Assembly (NCBI RefSeq): GCF_000374285.1
Contig: NZ_KB893947.1
Coordinates: 1-64,000, forward strand
Direction: 5' to 3'
Source: Actinobacillus capsulatus DSM 19761
Lineage (GTDB): Bacteria > Pseudomonadota > Gammaproteobacteria > Enterobacterales > Pasteurellaceae
DNA length: 64,000 bases
A program made the position numbers and the translations under genes. Below the pieces are notes generated by a model. The model had not been told where the DNA came from and ran no database searches. It was given only the letters and a program-made list of their open reading frames with translations. Shown here piece by piece: positions 35,500-44,058 of the stretch (position 1 is its first letter; each line of letters begins with the position of its first letter).

Positions 35500-35528
35500 T
35501 TGCAAAGAACCCGCTGAGCAGGTATACT
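35500..35528 (+). promoter_or_regulatory. Alpha operon promoter
   Basis: TTGCAA (35500-35505), 17-base spacer, TATACT (35523-35528). The -10 box lies in the loop of a perfect hairpin GCTGAGCA / TGCTCAGC (35513-35535), an unusual overlap that could also be an RNA processing or pausing signal when spc transcripts run through. Confidence 0.6.
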
Positions 35529-35543
35529 GCTCAGCTCATTCGT

Positions 35544-35640
35544 CCCTGATATGCTGTTTGAGTATCCTGAAACGGGCTTTTCAAGATCAGCATATCAATA
35601 AACTTAAATAATAGGAGTGCATAGTGGCCCGTATTGCAGG
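35544..35640 (+). promoter_or_regulatory. Alpha operon leader, S4-binding pseudoknot
   Basis: GAGTATCCTGAAACGGGC followed by TTTTCA, and further on GGAGTGCATAGTGGCCCG, match the E. coli alpha operon ribosome-binding site almost base for base. GATATGCTG / CAGCATATC forms the outer stem. In E. coli S4 binds this pseudoknot and traps the 30S subunit, repressing rpsM onward. Confidence 0.88.
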
Positions 35641-35980
35641 CATTAACATTCCTGATCAAAAACACACTGTAATCGCATTAACTGCAATTTACGGTATCGG
35701 TAAAACTCGTGCTAAAGCTATCTGTGCAGCAACGGGTATTGCTGAAGATGTAAAGATCAGAGAATTGTCTGAAGAGCAGATTGAAAAACTGCGTGAAGAA
35801 GTTGGTAAATTTACTGTCGAAGGTGATTTACGTCGTGAAGTAACATTAAGCATCAAACGTCTTTTAGACTTAGGTTGCTACCGTGGTTTACGTCATCGTC
35901 GTAGTTTACCAGTACGTGGTCAACGTACTAAGACTAATGCGCGTACTCGTAAGGGGCCACGCAAACCGATCAAAAAATAA
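35624..35980 (+). CDS. rpsM: 30S ribosomal protein S13, GTG start
   Basis: Head protein bridging to the 50S subunit. 118 residues; GTG start inside the S4-controlled pseudoknot, as in E. coli. Helix-hairpin-helix region [16 protein letters not shown] and basic tail GPRKPIKK present. Confidence 0.97.
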   Translation: MARIAGINIPDQKHTVIALTAIYGIGKTRAKAICAATGIAEDVKIRELSEEQIEKLREEVGKFTVEGDLRREVTLSIKRLLDLGCYRGLRHRRSLPVRGQRTKTNARTRKGPRKPIKK

Positions 35981-35993
35981 TCGGAGTAGATAA

Positions 35994-36386
<393 letters not shown>

Positions 36387-36414
36387 TTGACGTTAGAATA
36401 ATTGGAGAAAGAAA

Positions 36415-37041
36415 ATGGCAAGATATTTGGGTCCTAAGCTCAAGCTAAGCCGTCGTGAAGGTACTGATTTATTCCTTAAATCAGGCGTTCGTGCGATTGA
36501 ATCAAAATGTAGAAATCGTCTTGATGTAGCACCAGGTCAACACGGTGCACGCAAGCCACGTTTATCTGACTACGGTAGTCAGTTACGTGAGAAACAAAAA
36601 GTTCGCCGTATCTATGGTATCTTAGAACGTCAATTCCGTAATTACTATACAGAAGCAAATCGCTTAAAAGGTAATACCGGCGAGAACTTATTAGTATTAT
36701 TAGAAGGTCGTTTAGACAACGTAGTTTATCGTATGGGTTTTGCTGCAACTCGTGCCGAAGCGCGTCAGCTTGTAAGCCATAAATCTATCGTAGTAAACGG
36801 TCGTGTAGTGAATATTCCTTCTTATCAAGTTTCTGTTGATGATGTAGTTGCTGTTCGTGAGAAATCTAAAAAACAAGCACGTATCAAAGCATCATTAGAA
36901 TTAGCGACTCAACGTGAAAAACCAACTTGGTTAGAAGTTGATGCAACTAAGATGGAAGGTGTATTTAAACGTACTCCTGAACGCTCTGATTTATCAGCAG
37001 ATATTAACGAACATCTGATCGTTGAGCTTTACTCTAAATAA
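36415..37041 (+). CDS. rpsD: 30S ribosomal protein S4
   Basis: Primary 16S rRNA binder and alpha operon repressor. 208 residues with the S4 RNA-binding domain [21 protein letters not shown] near residue 97. GGAGAAAGAAA precedes ATG. Confidence 0.98.
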   Translation: MARYLGPKLKLSRREGTDLFLKSGVRAIESKCRNRLDVAPGQHGARKPRLSDYGSQLREKQKVRRIYGILERQFRNYYTEANRLKGNTGENLLVLLEGRLDNVVYRMGFAATRAEARQLVSHKSIVVNGRVVNIPSYQVSVDDVVAVREKSKKQARIKASLELATQREKPTWLEVDATKMEGVFKRTPERSDLSADINEHLIVELYSK

Positions 37042-37106
37042 TAGTTAATTTTTAAAATTACATTATTAGATTAGTAAATAAAGCTTAAAAACAAAGAGAG
37101 GATAAA

Positions 37107-38096
37107 ATGCAGGGTTCTGTGACAGAATTTTTAAAGCCGCACTTAGTGAATATTGAACAAATCAGTTCAACTCACGCAAAAGTGACCTTAGAGCCGTTAG
37201 AACGTGGCTTTGGCCATACATTAGGTAACGCACTTCGTCGCATTTTACTTTCGTCTATGCCAGGTTGTGCAGTAACAGAAGTTGAAATTGATGGTGTATT
37301 ACATGAATACAGCAGCAAGGAAGGCGTACAAGAAGATATTCTTGAAGTATTGTTAAACCTTAAAGGTCTAGCGGTAAAAGTGTCAAATAAAGATGATATC
37401 ATCCTGACACTTAATAAGTCTGGAATTGGCCCTGTGACTGCAGCCGACATTACGCACGATGGTGATGTAGAAATTGTAAATCCAAATCACGTTATTTGTC
37501 ATTTGACAGATAAAAGCGCATCAATCAATATGCGTATCCGTGTTCAACGCGGTCGTGGTTATGTATCAGCATCAGCTCGCGTACATTCTCAAGATGAAGA
37601 TCGTCCAATCGGTCGTTTATTAGTTGATGCTCGTTTTAGCCCAGTAGATCGCATTGCTTACAATGTTGAAGCTGCTCGTGTAGAACAACGCACAGACTTA
37701 GATAAACTTATCATTGAGATGGAAACTAATGGCACAATCGATCCAGAAGAAGCCATTCGTCGCGCTGCAACGATTTTAGCAGAACAGCTAGATGCATTCG
37801 TTGATTTACGTGATGTTCGTCAGCCTGAAGTTAAAGAAGAAAAACCGGAATTCGATCCGATTTTACTTCGTCCAGTAGATGACTTAGAGTTGACAGTTCG
37901 TTCTGCTAACTGTTTGAAAGCAGAGACAATTCACTATATCGGTGATTTAGTGCAACGTACAGAAGTTGAGTTATTAAAAACACCTAACCTTGGTAAGAAA
38001 TCACTTACTGAGATTAAGGATGTGCTTGCTTCTCGTGGCTTATCACTGGGTATGCGCCTTGAGAATTGGCCGCCAGCAAGTATTGCTGAAGACTAA
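37107..38096 (+). CDS. rpoA: RNA polymerase alpha subunit
   Basis: Scaffold for RNA polymerase assembly and target of activators such as CRP. 329 residues: N-terminal dimerisation domain (1-235) and C-terminal domain (about 250-325) with [20 protein letters not shown] containing the DNA-contact Arg. Standard length. Confidence 0.99.
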   Translation: MQGSVTEFLKPHLVNIEQISSTHAKVTLEPLERGFGHTLGNALRRILLSSMPGCAVTEVEIDGVLHEYSSKEGVQEDILEVLLNLKGLAVKVSNKDDIILTLNKSGIGPVTAADITHDGDVEIVNPNHVICHLTDKSASINMRIRVQRGRGYVSASARVHSQDEDRPIGRLLVDARFSPVDRIAYNVEAARVEQRTDLDKLIIEMETNGTIDPEEAIRRAATILAEQLDAFVDLRDVRQPEVKEEKPEFDPILLRPVDDLELTVRSANCLKAETIHYIGDLVQRTEVELLKTPNLGKKSLTEIKDVLASRGLSLGMRLENWPPASIAED

Positions 38097-38128
38097 TTTT
38101 AGGTATTAGATTTTCTAAGAAGGAATAG

Positions 38129-38515
<387 letters not shown>

Positions 38516-38536
38516 TAGCTAAATAGCTTAATTTGA

Positions 38537-38568
38537 AAAGCCCGAGTTATCTCGGGCTTTGTTTTTTT
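38537..38568 (+). terminator. Terminator of the alpha operon
   Basis: AAAGCCCGAG / CTCGGGCTTT, 10 bp, TTAT loop, then G and seven T. Confidence 0.94.
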
Positions 38569-38624
38569 CTAATACTTTTAAACTTTTTCTTACCGATTTG
38601 CTTTATCGTAATAAAGATCTTTTC

Positions 38625-38652
38625 TTGTAATTTAGTGGAAAATCGGTATAAT
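38625..38652 (+). promoter_or_regulatory. rpsP operon promoter
   Basis: TTGTAA (38625-38630), 16-base spacer, TATAAT (38647-38652), about 100 bases ahead of rpsP. Confidence 0.7.
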
Positions 38653-38696
38653 CTATCCGCTTTTTTTATCTTTTTTAGATGATTAGAGCATACAGT

Positions 38697-38727
38697 ACCC
38701 TCACCTCGAACGAGGGTTTTCTTTTTA
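38697..38727 (+). promoter_or_regulatory. Terminator-like hairpin in rpsP leader
   Basis: ACCCTC / GAGGGT (38697-38717) with an inner CCTCG / CGAGG, followed by TTTCTTTTT. It lies between promoter and start codon, so it would be an attenuator rather than an end-of-gene signal. Function inferred. Confidence 0.5.
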
Positions 38728-38752
38728 CTATCAACATTTTTAGAGGAAGGTT

Positions 38753-39001
38753 ATGGTAACCATTCGTTTAACTCGTGGCGGAGCTAAAAAACGCCCATTC
38801 TATCAAATCGTGGTAGCAGACAGCCGTTCACCACGTGACGGTCGTTTCATCGAGCGTATCGGTTTCTTCAATCCATTAGCAGCAGGCCAAGCAGAACGTT
38901 TACGTTTAGATGTGGCTAAAGTTGATGCTTGGGTTGCTAAAGGTGCTGAGCTTTCAGACCGTGTTGTATCTTTAGTGAAAGAAGCTCGTAAAGCGGCTTA
39001 A
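38753..39001 (+). CDS. rpsP: 30S ribosomal protein S16
   Basis: Assembly protein of the 30S body. 82 residues, [23 protein letters not shown] start. First gene of rpsP-rimM-trmD-rplS, the conserved gammaproteobacterial order. Confidence 0.98.
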   Translation: MVTIRLTRGGAKKRPFYQIVVADSRSPRDGRFIERIGFFNPLAAGQAERLRLDVAKVDAWVAKGAELSDRVVSLVKEARKAA

Positions 39002-39034
39002 TTTATTAAAAATTTTGTAAAGTAGGTGAGTAGC

Positions 39035-39562
39035 ATGAGCGAACAAAAAATTGAAGTTGTCGGAAAACTGGGGTCGACCTATGGGATTCGTGGCTGGTTA
39101 CGCCTCTATTCATCAACTGAAGAAACTGAAAGCATTTTCGATTATCAGCCTTGGTTCTTAAAAATTAAAGGGCAATGGCAACCAATCGAATTAGAAAGTT
39201 GGCGTTATCACAGCAATGATTTGATTGTGAAATTAAAAGGTACCGACGATCGTGAAAGCGCGCAGTTACTCACCAATGCCGAAATCGGTGTGGACTTATC
39301 TGTGTTTCCTGAATTGGAAGAAGGGGATTATTACTGGCATGATTTAATCGGTTGCCAAGTCGTTAACCTCGAAGGCTATACCATGGGTGTTGTGACTGAA
39401 TTAATGGAAACGGGCTCAAATGATGTTTTGGTTGTACGCGCTAACAGTAAAGATGCTTTCGGTAAGCAAGAACGATTAATTCCGTTCTTATATGAACAAG
39501 TAGTTAAAAGAGTAGATCTCCCCACCAAAACAATAACGGTGGATTGGGACGCTGGTTTCTAA
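39035..39562 (+). CDS. rimM: 16S rRNA maturation factor RimM
   Basis: Binds S19 and helps 30S head maturation. 175 residues. The start at 39035 ([20 protein letters not shown]) has TAGGTGAG upstream and fits the family; an upstream in-frame GTG would only add three residues. N-terminal barrel plus C-terminal PRC-barrel domain beginning near YYWHDLIGC. Confidence 0.95.
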   Translation: MSEQKIEVVGKLGSTYGIRGWLRLYSSTEETESIFDYQPWFLKIKGQWQPIELESWRYHSNDLIVKLKGTDDRESAQLLTNAEIGVDLSVFPELEEGDYYWHDLIGCQVVNLEGYTMGVVTELMETGSNDVLVVRANSKDAFGKQERLIPFLYEQVVKRVDLPTKTITVDWDAGF

Positions 39563-39618
39563 CCTCAGGTATGCGGTGCGCTTTGGCTTTAAGTAGTAAG
39601 GACATTTGAGGATAAATT

Positions 39619-40374
39619 ATGTGGATTGGTATCATTTCACTGTTCCCTGAAATGTTTAAAGCAATTACCGATTTTGGGGTGACAGGACGTGCGGTAAAAC
39701 AAGAGCTTCTGCAAATTCAATGTTGGAATCCTCGTGATTTTACGTTTGATAAACATAAAACCGTTGATGATCGCCCTTATGGCGGCGGGCCGGGAATGTT
39801 AATGATGGTGCAACCTTTGCGTGATGCGATTCATGCCGCGAAGCAAGCAGCAAAAGCAGAAGATGGTGTAGAGGCAAACGTTATTTATCTCTCACCACAA
39901 GGGCGTAAGTTGGATCAACAAGGTGTGAAAACACTGGCTTCAAATCAGAAACTAATTTTAATTTGTGGGCGATACGAAGGGGTTGATGAACGATTGATTC
40001 AAACTGAAGTTGATGAAGAATGGTCAATCGGCGATTATGTGCTTACAGGGGGCGAATTGCCGGCAATGACGTTAATTGACGCTGTTGCGAGATTTGTGCC
40101 CGGAGTGTTAGGCAAACAGGCCTCTGCAGATGAAGATTCATTTGCGACAGGTTTATTGGATTGCCCGCATTACACTCGTCCGGAAATGTTAGACGGTATT
40201 CCTGTTCCCGGAGTGCTGATGTCGGGTCATCACGAGAATATTCGTAAATGGCGATTAGAACAATCGCTTGAACGTACGTGGTTAAGACGCCCTGAGCTAT
40301 TGGATAGCCTAGCTCTGACTGACGAACAACGCGTGTTGTTGGCTAAAATTAAGAAACAACACAAAATCAGTTAA
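39619..40374 (+). CDS. trmD: tRNA (guanine-N1)-methyltransferase TrmD
   Basis: Methylates G37 of tRNAs reading CNN codons and prevents +1 frameshifts. SPOUT fold; SAM-binding trefoil knot segments [22 protein letters not shown] and [15 protein letters not shown] are all present. 251 residues, near family length. Translated from ATG after TGAGGATAAATT. Confidence 0.97.
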   Translation: MWIGIISLFPEMFKAITDFGVTGRAVKQELLQIQCWNPRDFTFDKHKTVDDRPYGGGPGMLMMVQPLRDAIHAAKQAAKAEDGVEANVIYLSPQGRKLDQQGVKTLASNQKLILICGRYEGVDERLIQTEVDEEWSIGDYVLTGGELPAMTLIDAVARFVPGVLGKQASADEDSFATGLLDCPHYTRPEMLDGIPVPGVLMSGHHENIRKWRLEQSLERTWLRRPELLDSLALTDEQRVLLAKIKKQHKIS

Positions 40375-40399
40375 TTCTAGGATTTAGAAGGTTTTTAAA

Positions 40400-40750
40400 A
40401 TGAGTAACATCATCAAACAAATCGAACAAGAACAGTTAAAACAAAACGTACCTAGCTTCCGTCCAGGTGACACATTAGAAGTTAAGGTATGGGTAGTAGA
40501 AGGTAGTAAAAGACGTTTGCAAGCGTTCGAAGGCGTGGTTATTGCAATTCGTAACCGTGGCTTGCACTCTGCATTCACTCTACGTAAAGTATCAAACGGC
40601 GTAGGCGTTGAACGTGTATTCCAAACTCACTCACCAGTAATTGACAGCATCTCTGTTAAACGTAAAGGTGCGGTACGTAAAGCTAAACTTTACTACTTAC
40701 GTGAGCGTTCAGGTAAATCTGCACGTATCAAAGAGCGTCTTGGCGAATAA
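40400..40750 (+). CDS. rplS: 50S ribosomal protein L19
   Basis: Interface protein of the 50S subunit. 116 residues, starts [20 protein letters not shown] and contains [17 protein letters not shown]. Last gene of its operon. Confidence 0.98.
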   Translation: MSNIIKQIEQEQLKQNVPSFRPGDTLEVKVWVVEGSKRRLQAFEGVVIAIRNRGLHSAFTLRKVSNGVGVERVFQTHSPVIDSISVKRKGAVRKAKLYYLRERSGKSARIKERLGE

Positions 40751-40780
40751 TTCGCACACGCTTAATGCGAAAGATAAAGA

Positions 40781-40805
40781 GGCTTGGGGAAACCCAAGCC
40801 TTTTC
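40781..40805 (+). terminator. Terminator of the rpsP operon
   Basis: GGCTTGGG / CCCAAGCC with GAAA tetraloop, followed by TTTTCTTTT. Confidence 0.93.
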
Positions 40806-40823
40806 TTTTATGTACGTAATGTA

Positions 40824-40881
40824 ACAAGCGGTCAATTTTAGCTAATCTTTTGCAAAAGTTTATGGAAATCAGACCGCTTGT
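40824..40881. repeat. Inverted pair of DNA uptake signals
   Basis: ACAAGCGGT (40824-40832) and ACCGCTTGT (40873-40881), both perfect, with TTTTGCAAAAG between. Same spacing (49 bases start to start) as the pair at 20259-20316. Lies between convergent rplS and roxA. Confidence 0.85.
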
Positions 40882-40888
40882 AAAAATA

Positions 40889-40912
40889 AAGGCAGGTATT
40901 TACCCGCCTTTG
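40889..40912 (-). terminator. Terminator of roxA
   Basis: AAGGCAGGT / ACCCGCCTT with ATTT loop and one mismatch; A-rich on the plus side, giving U-rich RNA on the minus strand. Confidence 0.7.
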
Positions 40913-40939
40913 CTGAACACTAAAAATAAAATGAACGGT

Positions 40940-42133
40940 TTATTCCGATTCTTCTAAAATCACCCAACCGCTATCAAGCCAATCACAAATAGTATCTAAC
41001 AATAATTCAAGCTCTTCTTGGTTTTTCACTTTTGACGCTAGCTTGTTCCAAGAGATTGCATCACCGTTGGCAATACGAATTAACAAGTTTTGTTCCGCTT
41101 CATTTAGCTCGTCAATCCACTCACCGTTTACATAAATACGTTGCGGATTTTCGGTATAAAGCATTTTGACATTTGCATCTTGTTGAATCCAACCGCCTTC
41201 TTCCAAAATACCTTGTACTTCATCTGGATAGTATTCGTTATCCGTTTGTAGTAGATCGTAACGACGAGAACTTACCGCAGTAGCAACGCTGTGAGTAAAG
41301 ATTTCATCAAATTGATCAGAGTTTTGTAATAAGTCGATTAATTGATGCTTCAACACTTTTACCATTTTCGGATCAAGCAATGCATTTGGTTGTTCATGCG
41401 GTGCAAGGCGGAACGGGATATTAAATTCCGAGCCAGCAATCACTTCCGAATGGTGTTCTAAGGTTTTGCAGAAGTTTTCGAGTAAATCCGCCGCATTCGG
41501 GTAACGTAAACCGAATGAGAATGTTAGCCCTTTGGTTTCCGATACACCATAGTGAGCCATACGAGAAGGCACATAAAGCACATCGCCCGGATTCATCACT
41601 TCATCTAACACCAATTCGCCCATATCATCGAAAATACGGATAGGTTGGTTTGGTTTAAATTCGGTGGAAGGATCGCACCATTTACCGAGTTGCCAACGGC
41701 GCTGACCGTAACCTTGCACGAGAAAAACATCGTATTCATCATAATGTTTACCGACCGTACCACCTTTAGGTGAGCAAGAGACCATAATGTCGTCACGTTG
41801 CCATTGCGGTAAGAAGCTAAACGCTTGCCACAATGCACCGAGTTCCGGTGACCATTGCTCTAAGTTTTGTACCATAACTGAGAATTGCGCCGGCAAATCT
41901 TGTAAATCACTTTCCGTAAACGGACTGGTTTTGACCGACCATTGCTCATTTTCACATTTGATTAAGCGAGCAGTGATTTCCTCTTCTAACGCTAACTCCA
42001 TAATATCTTCCGGCTCGAATAATCCGACAATTTGCGGTAAGCCGTTACGGATTAACAGCGGTCGTTTTTGCCAATAATCACGTAAGAAAGTTTCCGGGCT
42101 AATATTTTCAGGTAAGCAGAATGGAATGTTCAT
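40940..42133 (-). CDS. roxA: Ribosomal oxygenase RoxA (L16 Arg hydroxylase)
   Basis: JmjC/cupin 2-oxoglutarate- and Fe(II)-dependent oxygenase; E. coli YcfD hydroxylates L16 Arg81. The iron facial triad is visible as HYDEYD (near residue 133) and the later His in MAHYGVSE (near 193). A C-terminal winged-helix dimerisation region completes 397 residues, slightly longer than E. coli (373). GAGGAG precedes the ATG. Its substrate L16 is encoded at 28870-29280 with Arg81. Confidence 0.9.
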   Translation of the reverse strand: MNIPFCLPENISPETFLRDYWQKRPLLIRNGLPQIVGLFEPEDIMELALEEEITARLIKCENEQWSVKTSPFTESDLQDLPAQFSVMVQNLEQWSPELGALWQAFSFLPQWQRDDIMVSCSPKGGTVGKHYDEYDVFLVQGYGQRRWQLGKWCDPSTEFKPNQPIRIFDDMGELVLDEVMNPGDVLYVPSRMAHYGVSETKGLTFSFGLRYPNAADLLENFCKTLEHHSEVIAGSEFNIPFRLAPHEQPNALLDPKMVKVLKHQLIDLLQNSDQFDEIFTHSVATAVSSRRYDLLQTDNEYYPDEVQGILEEGGWIQQDANVKMLYTENPQRIYVNGEWIDELNEAEQNLLIRIANGDAISWNKLASKVKNQEELELLLDTICDWLDSGWVILEESE

Positions 42134-42238
42134 AGATGCTCCTCATGTCTTTTCTCTTTGATTAAAACTATTCTACCTGATAAATGTTTGAATTTCTTGC
42201 GTTATGTCAGTTTATTGGTGAGGAAAGTTGCTTACTTT

Positions 42239-42254
42239 TGTGATCAATATCACA
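42239..42254. promoter_or_regulatory. CRP site upstream of the interrupted binding-protein gene
   Basis: TGTGATCAATATCACA, both half-sites TGTGA and TCACA perfect with 6-base spacing. About 100 bases upstream of the truncated gene and a similar distance from the roxA start. Confidence 0.6.
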
Positions 42255-42274
42255 AAATTTGATTAGGATTAGTT

Positions 42275-42293
42275 GGTAATGATTTTCATTCGC
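42275..42293. promoter_or_regulatory. Fur-box-like sequence
   Basis: GGTAATGATTTTCATTCGC matches about 14 of 19 positions of the E. coli Fur consensus by eye. It lies 61 bases before the start of an iron-type substrate-binding protein, which supports iron control. Inference. Confidence 0.45.
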
Positions 42294-42353
42294 TGAAAAT
42301 ATATTAAAATAAATATAGAAAGAATGATTTGAGTTTAATTTTTTATAAGGTGT

Positions 42354-42641
42354 GTGTTTATGTTACGAGCAATAAAATTAACAGCAGCTGCATTGGCAAC
42401 GTTATTTACATTATCTGGTTTTGCTAATGCCAAACCGACGGAAATTACCGATGTACTTGAGCGTAAAGTGACGGTTGAGTTGCCGGCTAAACGAGTGGTA
42501 CTTGCGTTTAACTACCAAGATTATATGGCAGTTGGTGGTGAAAAAGCATTAGATAATGTGGTTGGCTTTTCTAAAGCGGTTTGGTCTGATTGGGCGCCAG
42601 CAAGTTGGGTGGAATTTAGTAAAGCGGTACCTGTGGGGTAG
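42354..42641 (+). pseudogene. Iron/siderophore-type ABC substrate-binding protein, truncated by prophage
   Basis: Start of a periplasmic binding protein of the FecB/TroA-like type: signal peptide to about residue 26 (TLFTLSGFANA), then ITDVLERKVTVELPAKRVV, the usual opening of iron-chelate and cobalamin binding proteins. It stops after 95 residues, where about 300 or more are expected, at the point where prophage sequence begins. The rest should lie beyond the right prophage end outside the window. CRP-like and Fur-like sites upstream suggest an iron-regulated gene. The host has probably lost this uptake function at this locus. Confidence 0.8.
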
Positions 42642-42683
42642 TGATCTATTTTACATAGATAAAGATAAAAAAATTTGGCGCAA

Positions 42684-42727
42684 AAAAATGCGGAGAGGCT
42701 AATAAAATCAAGGCTCTCCGCATTTTT
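42684..42727 (-). terminator. Terminator of prophage repressor at left end
   Basis: Perfect 14-bp stem AAAAATGCGGAGAG / CTCTCCGCATTTTT with a 16-base loop, A-run and T-run on both sides. On the minus strand it is downstream of the c gene; on plus it also insulates the phage from the host gene. Confidence 0.85.
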
Positions 42728-42737
42728 GTTATGGAAA

Positions 42738-42806
42738 ACTATGCAAAAAACAAAATGAGCAAAAATAGTGAAAAAATGAAAAAAATTGCACTATTTTTTG
42801 CATAGT
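42738..42806. repeat. Palindromic A/T-rich repeats near prophage left end
   Basis: ACTATGCAAAAAA (42738-42750) is inverted at 42794-42806, with an inner AATAGTG / CACTATT. The core GCAAAAA recurs about four times between 42680 and 42806 in both orientations. Position fits transposase end-binding sites (L1-L3 type); this is inference. Confidence 0.45.
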
Positions 42807-42839
42807 AATGATCGGTTTTAAACTGATTTTAAAATAGTT

Positions 42840-43559
42840 TTAAATTAGCTTATGTCCAACGTGGACGACTTGCCCGATGATTTGCAGGTTCTGTGCTTCT
42901 TGGTTGCTGATTTTAATTGGTTCGTACTCTTCTCTGTTGTCAGATATTAGCTCCACGCCGTCCCACAACATTTTCACACGTTTTACCCACACGCTGTCAC
43001 CATTCTGAACAAGATAAATTTTATCATCACCTCGTACTTCATTACGGCTTAAATCAACTAAGAGCTGGTCGCCATCAGTAATAGTCGGTTGCATAGAAGA
43101 ACCGCTCGCCCAGAAAACCGCACAATGCTTTGCCTGCACGCCAAGGCTATGCAAAAGACTGTCCGCATAAGGCTCTTGCCCATCTGGTTTGGTCACCCCC
43201 TCATTAAAGCTCCCAAAACCTGCTGAAACATGAATAGAAACAAAGCTATCAATCATTGAAACAGCTTCTTCACGCATTACTTCTAACTGCTGAAACGCTT
43301 TTCCCACAATGCTTTGGCTGGTTTGTGGTTGTTGTTCCTTACCTGTTGCCAGCCATTCAAGACTAGCGCCTGACACTTCCGCTATTTTTACTAAATTTGA
43401 GCGAGATGGATCTGCTTCACCTTTCACCCAACGTGCTAATGATGCTTGAGCAACTCCTACCGCTCTGGCGAACTCACTGTAATTACTCTTAAAACTCTTT
43501 TCTGCGATAAATTTCATTCTTTCTGAAAATTTTTCATCGTAAATGTTTGGTTTGCTCAT
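42840..43559 (-). CDS. Prophage repressor C, HTH plus S24 peptidase
   Basis: Keeps the prophage silent by blocking the early promoter. XRE-type HTH at about residues 22-65 (EFARAVGVAQASLARWVKGE), then a LexA-like S24 domain with SGSSMQP (Ser155) and WVKRVK (Lys193). An Ala-Gly pair at 113-114 in VSAGFGSFNEG resembles a RecA-stimulated cleavage site, so SOS induction is likely. That differs from classical Mu c, which is not LexA-like. 239 residues; AGGA ahead of ATG. Divergent from ner. Confidence 0.9.
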   Translation of the reverse strand: MSKPNIYDEKFSERMKFIAEKSFKSNYSEFARAVGVAQASLARWVKGEADPSRSNLVKIAEVSGASLEWLATGKEQQPQTSQSIVGKAFQQLEVMREEAVSMIDSFVSIHVSAGFGSFNEGVTKPDGQEPYADSLLHSLGVQAKHCAVFWASGSSMQPTITDGDQLLVDLSRNEVRGDDKIYLVQNGDSVWVKRVKMLWDGVELISDNREEYEPIKISNQEAQNLQIIGQVVHVGHKLI

Positions 43560-43581
43560 CTTTTACGTTCCTAATAGTTAA

Positions 43582-43597
43582 GTTTTACTCGTAAAAC
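43582..43597. promoter_or_regulatory. Operator palindrome between c and ner
   Basis: GTTTTACTCGTAAAAC, an 8-bp perfect inverted repeat with no gap, close to the c start. Its half GTTTTAC recurs in the early promoter region. Confidence 0.6.
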
Positions 43598-43663
43598 ATA
43601 TTCTTAAACCATTGATTTATAAATGAATTATGAATAAACCAAAAATATTTTCTAAAAAATAAT

Positions 43664-43701
43664 GTTTTACGGTTGATTTGTTTAAAGTTTTACGGTTTAA
43701 T
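43664..43701 (+). promoter_or_regulatory. Early promoter with two operator half-sites
   Basis: GTTTTACGGTT occurs at 43664-43674 and again at 43687-43697, 23 bases apart (about two helical turns). TTGATT (43673-43678), 17-base spacer and TTTAAT (43696-43701) form a promoter for ner and the transposition genes that both copies overlap, so repressor binding would block it. Confidence 0.6.
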
Positions 43702-43735
43702 ACACGCATTGGATAGGTAAATAGGAGTGTATTAA

Positions 43736-44014
43736 ATGAGTGTATTAAGCGACGTTAAAAAAACCGCACAGAGTGATTGGCATAGAGCCGATATTCTTGC
43801 GGGACTTCGTAAAAAAGGTTGGACGCTACGTTCTTTGGCTGATGAAGGAGGTGTTAGTTATAGCACATTGAAATCAGCTTTAGATAAGTCTTACCCCAAA
43901 ATGGAACGCCTAATCGCAAGTGCAATAGGAGTAGCTCCTGAAGTAATTTGGGCAGGACGAACTGCAGAACGTATTGAACGTAATCGGCGACCAACCTTAA
44001 CTAATAAGTTTTAA
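43736..44014 (+). CDS. ner: Ner-like DNA-binding regulator
   Basis: Lambda-Cro-like early regulator that in Mu turns down both the early and c promoters. 92 residues with DWHRADILAGLRKKGWTLRSLADEGGVS, the conserved Ner/Nlp HTH, and APEVIWAGR. AGGAG precedes the ATG. First gene of the rightward early operon. Confidence 0.9.
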   Translation: MSVLSDVKKTAQSDWHRADILAGLRKKGWTLRSLADEGGVSYSTLKSALDKSYPKMERLIASAIGVAPEVIWAGRTAERIERNRRPTLTNKF

Positions 44015-44058
44015 TCATAAATGATCTTGAACGTAAAAGATATAGAGGAAGAACGTTT

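Noticed and set aside
40824..40881. Inverted repeat considered as an insertion-sequence end
   Set aside because: Both arms are the 9-mer uptake signal, no transposase or target duplication is nearby, and the pattern recurs at gene ends.
43582..43701. Repeated GTTTTAC considered as a short CRISPR-like array
   Set aside because: Only three short units, irregular spacing, no spacers of constant size and no cas genes; it fits repressor operators.
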